Source: Brachionus plicatilis
Taxonomy: Eukaryota; Rotifera; Eurotatoria; Ploima; Brachionidae
Length of the DNA stretch: 19,751 nt
Direction of reading: 5' to 3'
Assembly (NCBI GenBank): GCA_010279815.1
Contig: QEOQ01000206.1
Location: forward strand, 1,713,585-1,733,335
Each line of letters starts with the position of its first letter. The stretch's first letter is position 1. Of this stretch, positions 12,301 through 18,658 are shown one piece after another. Made by a program: the position numbers and the translations under genes. Under the pieces are notes generated by a model. It made no database searches, was not told where the DNA came from, and saw only the letters and a program-made list of their open reading frames with translations.

Positions 12301-14163
12301 ATATTTCATACAATAAAATATGATTAAAAAAAACTTTAAAAAAGGTAGTCAAATAAACATGATTCAATTTCTTTTAAATATTGTTTCTTTATTTACACTG
12401 GAAGATCCATTTGACTTTTTACACAAAATATTGAATCTTTTTAAATTAAATGGAATTTTTAAAAATTTTCCAAGAGACCAAATATATCGATTTTATAAAA
12501 TGTACCAGGTGATACACTGAATGTTGCACCTTAACACACATTCTCCAAATATTCTTCACTGTAATAACCATACTTTATGATATGTGAGTATTTTTCAGAA
12601 TATTTTTGATGAGCTGAATTTAGGTGACATTGAATTTATCAACTGAAAAAAATTACAGGACCAATTTTAGTCTCCGAGAAATAAAAGTTATCAAGTTTTT
12701 TATTTTATTTTTTGTCTAAATTTCACATTGCCTAATTGATGTTTTTCTCTATTGTAGCTATGTCTAATGAGTTTCTGTTTTTTACCTCATGTATTTTTTT
12801 AAGGTGTCTAAATAAATAAAACTTAGTTAGACTGCAATTTTTAAATAAATATTTAATTTAAAAAACTTTTTCTAGGAATCGATTTAGCAAAAAGTCTGAT
12901 TACAAGCAAAAAAAAATCAGTGCATCAAAAAAATCACGTAAGGTATCATCAATATCATTGCTAGATTTTGATGCCGAACTAGCATCTAACTATGCCGTTA
13001 CCTTACCAAGCAGAAAAAAACAAAAGCGCTCATTTTCTTCTCCATCATCGGCAAGTTCAGCAAGAATCAATCTTAAATCTGAAAATTCGAGCGATTCAAC
13101 AATCTATTCATCCCAGAATTTACTCAATAGCTACATAAAAAATCCTCTTGCACCACCACATTCCAATAGGCAACAAAGCTATATCTACGGAATTACAAAT
13201 AAAGCTTTTGAAGATGATATGGACAAAACAGCTAAATGCGAAAAGATTGCTTCTTTTCGAAGTCAAAATGTTCCCTCTTCATTCAAGCCATTCACTGAAA
13301 ATAAAAAAATAAACACTGCCAAATCCTGTCAGACAGAAAACGCGGAAAAAAATGAGAAAATAAACGAGCATGAAACATACATGCAGCCTTGGAAATTACC
13401 AGGTTTAGTAGATGAATATGAAGCTCTAGAGATCAACCCCATAATTGAATCTGAAGCTCTTAGTCCGGCAACCACTTTTTCCGAATGCTTGAGTGAAAGG
13501 CAAAATGATTTGAATTATCCTGCATTCAGCAATCCGTCAAATAAAATAAGGGATTTTAATCTAATGTGCATGAACAACAATGAGCTGATATCCAAAAGTA
13601 CCAAGATAACACAAGAACTGGAAAAAAAATTAAAAGAACGAAGACTAATGATGGAGAGTAAAAGTGACAAATTTAATCAAAAAATTTCTGATAAAAATGA
13701 CAAAGAAATAAGTCCAACTGTTTCATTGAGTGCATTGGAAAAACGAATCCAAAGCTGGCAAAACGAATTGAATACCAAGCTGAGTAAGAAAAATAGTGTC
13801 AGTTCCAACTCTGGATGTGTTTGTCCATGTCATTCTCATTCTTGTAATGCTAGAAATTCATTTCGAAATTGTGCGGGAAGATTAAATTTTGAGAAAGATG
13901 GAAAAGACATCTTGCACAAGACCTCGGCGCAAAATAGACAAATTATTAAGGCCAAAGATAAAGAAAAATTTGAGCCAAATGTTAAATCAAAAAAAGCTAA
14001 AATAGTCATCGATAATGCGTCGGCTTTACCGACAAAACGTGAGTCGATTCGAGCTCTAATGGAAACCAGAACTGTCACGCAAAATAAACAAAAAGAAGTT
14101 CTTGAAATGCATTTGAATACTTTAATAAGCTCGAGGAGGGCATCATGTAACATAGCAGACTAG
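9377..14163 (+). CDS. Unrecognised single-pass membrane glycoprotein, two exons, 562 aa
   Basis: Exon 1 is 9377-9777 and exon 2 is 12876-14163. GTAAGT and TTTTTCTAG flank a 3098-nt intron that splits a leucine codon (phase 2), and the frame continues to TAG. An in-frame TAG just upstream fixes the ATG unless a 5' exon exists. Residues 1-105 lack a signal peptide but carry eight N-x-S/T sequons (N2, 7, 10, 18, 27, 63, 69, 74) and a C-N-C at 86-88. Residues about 108-130 form one membrane helix. A strongly basic stretch follows (136-160), so positive-inside predicts N-terminus outside and a cytosolic tail of about 430 aa (type III topology). The tail is Ser/Asn/Lys-rich and probably disordered, with a charged helix near 375-395, a Cys/His cluster CVCPCHSHSC (448-457) and a basic end. 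I know no family that fits; receptor- or adhesion-like roles are guesses. Confidence 0.75.
9822..9877 (+). repeat. Dispersed GC-richer repeat, copy B
   Basis: This 56-bp island lies just inside the intron donor side and is the partner of 6888-6944. It starts ATAGTTCGGC, contains GGTTGGAATGG and ends CCTTCCTTTCAGCC. The middle piece faintly recalls a Pol III B box (GGTTCGAATCC), which would suit a tRNA-derived SINE, but I cannot find a matching A box or full tRNA fold. Confidence 0.45.
10751..10828. repeat. Small foldback repeat with inner perfect hairpin
   Basis: The outer arms TTCTGGA (10751-10757) and TCCAGAA (10822-10828) are inverted copies. Inside, 10787-10804 is a hairpin with 8-bp perfect arms (GTCATTTT / AAAATGAC) and a 2-nt loop. 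The sequence between partly aligns arm to arm, with gaps. It looks like an eroded miniature inverted-repeat element, or less likely a structured RNA. Confidence 0.4.
11430..11469 (+). repeat. Tandem duplication of a 20-bp unit
   Basis: TTTAATGATTTTCCAATAAA occurs twice back to back with no difference, so this is a recent slippage or repair duplication. Confidence 0.85.
11562..11795. repeat. Foldback element (MITE-like) with 46-bp inverted arms
   Basis: Bases 11562-11607 and the reverse complement of 11750-11795 agree at 44 of 46 positions, starting GGCAAAG. Weaker pairing continues inwards (both arms contain AATTAAATTTCA). Each arm is itself a hairpin: TTGATCAAATTT and AAATTTGATCAA flank an 8-nt loop. 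The nested palindromes and total size of 234 bp fit a non-autonomous foldback or MITE. No clear target-site duplication was found and no coding capacity is present. Confidence 0.7.
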
Positions 14164-14320
14164 CATGGCTTAGGAATTATTTTATAACTAATATAATGAA
14201 CTAAATGTTTAGAGTTTTTTTATTTTTTTAAATTAAACCAAAATGCCTTCTGTAACGATTCACAATGATCGAGAGAAACAAAAAATTATATTTAAATTAG
14301 ATTTTATGTAAAAATGACAA

Positions 14321-14326
14321 AATAAA
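14321..14326 (+). terminator. Candidate poly(A) signal of the membrane glycoprotein gene
   Basis: AATAAA lies 158 nt after the TAG stop. Another occurs near 14404, so the exact 3' end is uncertain. Confidence 0.4.
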
Positions 14327-14546
14327 ATAATTTAAAAAAATTCTTAAATCCATGTTAAAAATAAAAATTATTAATCTTGTTTTTTTCTTGTGAAATTGAA
14401 ATTAAATAAAAAATTAAAAAGTAACTATTGTATTTTTTTTTAGAAGATAAGAATTATTAATAAAAGAAAAGGAATGTGATTATTAATTATGCTATTTATA
14501 TTGAAATAAAAAACAAAATTACTGAACTAAGGAACAAATGTATTTT

Positions 14547-14552
14547 TTTATT
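14547..14552 (-). terminator. Candidate poly(A) signal of the SWIM gene
   Basis: TTTATT on the plus strand is AATAAA on the minus strand, 88 nt downstream of the SWIM gene's stop codon. Confidence 0.4.
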
Positions 14553-14639
14553 TCTATTATAATAAAAAAGGTATATAAATAAAAAAAGTAATACAATTTA
14601 TATCAAATTAGAACAACATATACAAAAATAATATTCAAT

Positions 14640-15078
14640 TTACTTTTTGTTTTGTTTATTTGATCCAACTGGTCTGTCACGTTTTTTTTTTAACTTGGGG
14701 ATATGGAGTAACGATTGGGGTCTCTTCAAGACGAATTCTTTTTGATATTGGCTATGTACAGGCGAATCTTCCGAATCTGATTCTTCGTATACGCTGATTC
14801 CCAAATCATTTACATTAGGTGATTATTAACTTACTTAGCCGAGAACAGACTGCAATCACATGGTCACATTTATAATTCTTAAGCCAATCTTTGCAGCTAC
14901 AAGTGCTTAGCTCCCATTCATCAGACAAATTCTCTATGGCTTGTTTACAGGTCCAATCGTTTTCGACAAAAGTCATAGCTAGATGCCCTTGAGCTGAATC
15001 TAAGTTACGAATACTACAATAAGGGACGTAAACTCTTTCCCCTAGTTTTTTTAACTTATTCCTGTTCAATGGACTCAT
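14640..15078 (-). CDS. SWIM zinc-finger protein, MULE transposase-like tail, two exons
   Basis: Exon 1 is 15078-14835. A 58-nt intron (GTAAGT to AATCAG) follows, then exon 2 14776-14640, giving 126 aa. Residues 59-75 hold a textbook SWIM finger, C-S-C-x8-C-D-H (C60, C62, C71, H73), preceded by a compact domain with GHLAMTFV (31-38). The C-terminus (109-126) is basic and contains KKKRDRPVGSNK, close to an AT-hook. SWIM fingers occur in MULE/FAR1-type transposases and a few chromatin proteins, and bind DNA or protein. The transposase catalytic (DDE) domain is not visible upstream, so this is either a truncated transposon gene or a stand-alone derivative. The ATG follows directly on an acceptor-like TTTTATTTTCAAG, so 5' exons or leader trans-splicing are possible. 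Confidence 0.7.
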
Positions 15079-15470
15079 CTTGAAAATAAAAAGAAATAAA
15101 AAGTTTTTTTAGATATATATTTGTTTCAATTAAATCAAATTATCTATCAAAGAAATAAAATAGTTACTAGCTCAATCAAATTAGAGATTATTTAATTTAA
15201 TTGTGCGAACAGAAAATTATTGATACTAAAATCAGTATTATGTTCGAGAAAATATTATTTTTGTTTTTTTAATATATATTATACGCAAAAAGAAAAAATA
15301 ACATTGAAAAAGTAGAACCATATACATCAGCAAATTTAATCTGAATTTTAATTACTCAATGAAAAGAATCAATAAACTCCTTTCACAAATAAAAAATATT
15401 TCCTATCTAAAATTACTTTAAAATAAAATAATTTTTTTTAAATTTGGAAAATTATTTTTTATTTAAAAAA

Positions 15471-15623
15471 ATGTATGATTTGGAGAGTGAATCAGAGATT
15501 GAGTGCGATAAATATATGATGGAATGAAGGTCCTGTTTAGTGTTTTCCTATTACCAGTAAAAGTCTCAAATATGTGGGTACGATAAAGAAAAAAGGGAGG
15601 CCTTTGAAAAATCGTACTTGGTG
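15471..15623 (+). pseudogene. Possible transposon-protein relic with AT-hook-like motif
   Basis: After ATG at 15471 comes a short acidic stretch (DLESESEIECDKYMME), then a stop. About 50 nt later another frame reads KYVGTIKKKGRPLKNRTW, with an AT-hook-like KKKGRP core, bounded by acceptor-like TTACCAG and donor-like GTGAAA. No valid intron joins the two pieces (the gap allows only about 28 nt). The block is less AT-rich than its flanks. It could be the worn remains of the same kind of transposon as the SWIM gene, or chance. Confidence 0.2.
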
Positions 15624-15954
15624 AAAAAATTCAAAATCTTCAAAAAAGTTTTTTAAATGGAAAAAAAATAATTTAGATAATAAAAATCTTCTTTTGTATT
15701 TGTAAAGTATTTGAAAATAAACTATAATCCAAACAACAACAAAAAAATATTAAATAAAGTAACATAGTAACTTAATAATTGAAAATTTATTTAAAAGATG
15801 CGTTTTTAAATATTAAAAGTTAATTGTGAAAAAACATTTTATTGATATAAAGAATTTGTACCTAGGGTATGACACTTGGACCATTAGATGCTGTTCCAGA
15901 TAGACTTTAAATCGTAAATAAGATTTCATTTTTCAAATATTTCGGATTAAAGAT

Positions 15955-16060
15955 GGCTTAATTTTTTGCGTTTGAATTGCAAAATGTATCCAATGTTGAA
16001 ATAACATTGAAAAAGAGCGATAATTCAAATAAAAAAATAATTTCAAGTTAATATTGCAAG
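15955..16060 (+). repeat. Left terminal inverted repeat of the 1001-bp element
   Basis: 106 bp starting GGCTTAATTTTTTGCG and ending ATATTGCAAG. It differs from the right arm at five positions; similarity stops abruptly after the final GCAAG. Confidence 0.85.
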
Positions 16061-16370
16061 AATGAAAAAGTTTGTTAATTTTTTATAAATTTTGACATTG
16101 GGTTTGACATTGTGATATGATGATCCTTAAGATAATATTTTTAGTTTAAAAAACTATCTAAACTCTGTTTCCATTTTTTATAAATTGAGTTTTTGTTAAA
16201 ATGCGTCAAAAAACGTCAATTATCACTAAAGTCAAAATTTATAGAGAAAAAACAATGTTTTTGGCGTATAGTCAGTTAATTGAATTGAATATTAAAAAAA
16301 TAATAATTCAATTGATAAATAAAAATTAAAAAATAAGATAAAATAAAAATAATTAGATAAGAAATTAAAA

Positions 16371-16578
16371 GTTGGGCGGAGTAGGTAAAATTTGCAAAAT
16401 AAATGAATCTTTTTTTCCAAAAGTCAAACAAAGTCTAAAAGTTTTTCACCTAATTTGACATTTGATCACCTAATTCTATTTTGGTCCACCTTTACGTGAA
16501 CAAAAAAATTAGGTGAACTTATAGTTAACAAAACCCGAGAACAAGAATTGTCCGCCAAATAGGTGAACAATGGTTCAC
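16371..16578. repeat. Central motif cluster of the element (TCACCT/AGGTGA array)
   Basis: TCACCT occurs at 16446-16451 and 16466-16471, with a near copy CCACCT at 16486-16491. The reverse word AGGTGA occurs at 16511-16516 and 16561-16566. The last is part of a hairpin GTGAAC-aatg-GTTCAC (16563-16578). An outer inverted pair, TTGGGCGGA near 16373 and TCCGCCAAA near 16551, encloses the array. It may be transposase-binding sites or a structured centre; no family match known to me. Confidence 0.55.
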
Positions 16579-16849
16579 TAGATCGAGTTTTTCAGCGATT
16601 GAATATTAATTTAAATCTACAAAAATTATTTAATTTTTATTTCATTTTATTTATTGTTTATTTTAATTAACTTTATTTTTAATTTTTTGTTTTATATATT
16701 TTTACTCTGAAGGTTAGTAGAGGTACAGATAAATAAATAAATTAGTTAAAAGTTTGAAAAAAAGAACTTTCAATTATTTTTTCAAATTTCCAAATAAAAA
16801 TTAAACTCATTTTATTCCACTAAGGAGTTAAATTTAAAAAATTGAAATG

Positions 16850-16955
16850 CTTGCAATATTAACTTAAAATTATTTTTTTATTTGAATTATCGCTCTTTTT
16901 CAATGATATTTCAACATTGGATACATTTTGTAATTCAAACCCAAAAAATTAAACC
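16850..16955 (-). repeat. Right terminal inverted repeat of the 1001-bp element
   Basis: Inverted partner of 15955-16060. Read on the minus strand it starts GGTTTAATTTTTTGGG. It is the same length as the left arm without gaps. Confidence 0.85.
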
Positions 16956-17316
16956 AGATAGTTCTGTATCTATTTATGCGAAAATCATATATTAGACAAG
17001 AAAAAAACTGATTTTATTTAATATAAATGTTTTTTGTGAAATAGAACAAAATTAGCAAATTTAAAAATAAAATACAAGTTACAAAATAAAGTTTGGACTC
17101 CGGTCACATGACATTGTAAGATCTCAATAGAATTATGAGTAAATTTAAAGTGAGACAGTTTCCTCTAATGAATTTATAGATCAGGCGTCATATCAAAAAA
17201 TTTATATACTCTTGGGTTGTCTAATGCAAATAAATCTGCCATATTTCAGAATTTTCTTGTAATTTTAGCATAAAAGTCTTCACAATTCTTTTTCAGTATT
17301 CAAAATTTTAAAGCCC

Positions 17317-17361
17317 GGACTTGGACTTGGAAAAAAAAAAAAAAGTTGGGACTTGGACTTG
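17317..17361 (+). repeat. GGACTT repeat interrupted by a run of 14 A
   Basis: (GGACTT)2GG at 17317-17330 is followed by A14 (17331-17344), GTTG, then (GGACTT)2G at 17349-17361 and a degenerate GTGACTT. It is a small interrupted minisatellite; the A run may be a slippage product or an old poly-A tail. Confidence 0.7.
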
Positions 17362-17562
17362 TGACTTATAAACAACTCTGCATTTATCAAAGTAGCTTGA
17401 AAATCTTTCAGATAAATAGAAAATAGAATTTGTTTAATTGCTGAACCATGAGTAATTCCAAAAATTTATTATTTTGACCAGAGAAATAGCATCTAAACTG
17501 AAAATTGGTTGCATTTTTATTTAGATAAAAGTCTTTAATGGGAAGCATTTTCAAATACTAAA

Positions 17563-17703
17563 TCAAAAAAGAATCACATCAACTGCTACACTTTTATCGA
17601 GACTATGATAGAAATACATGGCTTGATTTTTTGGTTCACATGATGTTGTTTCGTTAACTGGTTCATTTAAAAAAAAAATTTTTAAATCTTTCTTTTGAGA
17701 CAT
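17563..17703 (-). other. Possible coding exon, weak longin-like look
   Basis: From ATG at 17703 a 46-codon open frame reads MSQKKDLKIFFLNEPV and ends with YFYHSLDKSVAVDVILF before TGA. The DNA is visibly less AT-rich than its flanks, as real exons here are. The IFFLN...YFYHS spacing loosely recalls the first longin strands of CCZ1/HPS4-type proteins, but that is a weak resemblance. A donor GTGATT before the stop and an acceptor TTTTCAG about 84 nt on could extend it by 29 codons. No further exons found; it may be a gene fragment or chance. Confidence 0.2.
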
Positions 17704-17860
17704 GAGCAAATATGAGCTATTATGAGAAATATGAGAAATAGTATTAAATAATAATAAAAGACACAATTTTTTACAGATCTTTGTAAAAATTTTGAAATGA
17801 AAAAATTATAATTTAATATTTTGGACTTCTTTCATTTTATTTTACAAAATTAAATTAAAA

Positions 17861-18562
17861 ATGGAAAATTCTGAAAGCATTGAAGTAAGTAAAATATTAT
17901 ATTCAAAATTTTTCTAAATTTTATTATTCATTTAAAGAATATTAAATATTTTGTAAAAGAAACACTCACTGCTTGTACCCACTTCGGGATCACTTGTGAC
18001 GAATATCTTTTGAAATGTAAATTATTTTTAATATAAATTTTTGAAAACTAATTTTTTTTGCTTTAGTTGAGGATATATATAAGGATACGTATGCTGACAG
18101 TGCTCTCAAACTTGAATCAATTTTAATCGAAAAATTTCCTCAACTAACAAATAAAGATCGAAATCAATTGTTCGAGATATTTTTTGAAAGTTTTGCAGAC
18201 GCAGTAAAAACTGAAGCTGATTGTTTACAGGTATAATTTAAAAAAACTGTTTACAACAAATTTTATTTGAATTCTTTATTATTGAATATTTTAAGGAATA
18301 TCTTACTCTATCGATATTTCGAATTCCTAGAGAAGTTATTCTACCTGAAGATGCCGAACTTCAAAATTCAATTGACAACTATTCGCAAGAAGAAGATTTG
18401 GAATTAAGCAAAAAAATAGAAACTGCACAAAAAAGCTTAATAGAGGTAATTAAAATTAGCAACAAAAAAATATTTCATTTTTTTGAACAGAAAAGAGTCT
18501 ACATCAAGAATCTGAAAGAACGAATAGCCAGATTTGATTTATGCTCGAGCGTTTTTGACTGA
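17861..18562 (+). CDS. MIS12: MIS12 kinetochore protein, five exons, 162 aa
   Basis: Exons 17861-17884, 17938-18016, 18067-18230, 18296-18445 and 18491-18562 join in phase. The introns (53, 50, 65 and 45 nt) are all GT-AG. Known: MIS12 is a subunit of the four-protein Mis12 complex, which links centromeric CENP-C to the Ndc80 complex at kinetochores. Seen: the family's N-terminal HFGIT (23-27) before a long amphipathic helix; the hallmark FRIPREVILPED (97-108), nearly the human pattern RIP-x-x-[IV]-LLPED; then an acidic helix with YSQEEDLELSKKIE and a short coiled coil to the end. Human MIS12 is 205 aa, so about 40 residues of the C-terminal stalk are missing. No further exon is evident before the convergent gene. 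The ATG is the first in frame and yields an 8-codon first exon. Confidence 0.85.
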
Positions 18563-18610
18563 ACAGCATCTTATATAAAAATAATAATCAAGAAAAATTA
18601 AATATAAAAT

Positions 18611-18616
18611 TTTATT
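18611..18616 (-). terminator. Poly(A) signal of the glycosyltransferase gene
   Basis: AATAAA on the minus strand, 43 nt beyond the glycosyltransferase stop codon. It lies upstream of the MIS12 signal, so the two 3' UTRs would overlap. Confidence 0.5.
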
Positions 18617-18645
18617 TTCTTTTAATTGTATATAAAAAAATAATG

Positions 18646-18651
18646 AATAAA
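18646..18651 (+). terminator. MIS12: Poly(A) signal of MIS12
   Basis: AATAAA 84 nt after the MIS12 stop and 8 nt before the convergent gene's last coding base. Cleavage downstream of it would fall inside the neighbouring coding region. Confidence 0.45.
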
Positions 18652-18658
18652 AATGTAG

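Larger units (their letters stand above)
9778..12875 (+). other. 3.1-kb intron of the membrane glycoprotein gene, rich in repeats
   Basis: This is by far the longest intron in the window. It contains repeat copy B (9822-9877), a pair of direct repeats TAGTGATTAAAATAATT (about 10139 and 10287), a small foldback (10751-10828), a tandem 20-bp duplication (11430-11469) and a larger foldback (11562-11795). A 66-codon open frame at 12320-12520 has no splice fit and looks like AT-rich chance. I could not find a convincing extra exon, but a small alternative exon cannot be excluded. Confidence 0.65.
14164..14639. other. Convergent 3' spacer
   Basis: This AT-rich spacer lies between the stop codons of the membrane glycoprotein gene (+) and the SWIM gene (-). 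Apart from poly(A) signals for both strands, nothing further is seen. Confidence 0.6.
15955..16955. mobile_element. Non-autonomous DNA element with 106-bp terminal inverted repeats
   Basis: The ends are inverted copies: 101 of 106 bases agree between 15955-16060 and the reverse complement of 16850-16955. They begin GGYTTAATTTTTTG. AGAT lies immediately outside on both sides (15951-15954 and 16956-16959), a plausible 4-bp target-site duplication. If the T next to GG is counted in the repeat, the duplication shrinks to 2 bp, so the exact boundary is open. The interior has no open frame of note and no transposase, so the element would depend on an enzyme supplied elsewhere. Inside are AT-rich arms and a central block with inverted GGCGGA and AGGTGA motifs. 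The high arm identity suggests recent activity. The superfamily cannot be assigned from this copy. Confidence 0.8.
15079..17860. other. Intergenic spacer with mobile-element debris
   Basis: This 2.8-kb spacer lies between the divergently oriented SWIM and MIS12 genes. It contains coding-like scraps at 15471-15623, the 1001-bp inverted-repeat element (15955-16955), a GGACTT/poly-A repeat (17317-17361) and a possible minus-strand exon (17563-17703). Near 15850-15905 a less AT-rich block reads protein-like on both strands; no function assigned. The rest is low-complexity AT-rich DNA. Confidence 0.6.

Noticed and set aside
12320..12520. 66-codon open frame (+) with a somewhat protein-like end (EDPFDFLHKILNLF)
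   Set aside because: No acceptor or donor that joins the flanking exons in phase, and composition close to AT-rich chance; an unknown relic cannot be excluded.
13836..14153. 105-codon open frame on the minus strand
   Set aside because: Antisense to the last exon of the membrane glycoprotein gene; the plus frame is far longer and joins exactly to exon 1.
15958..16952. piggyBac-type element using TTAA near both ends
   Set aside because: Arm similarity continues past TTAA to GGY, and the bases inside TTAA do not look like piggyBac ends.
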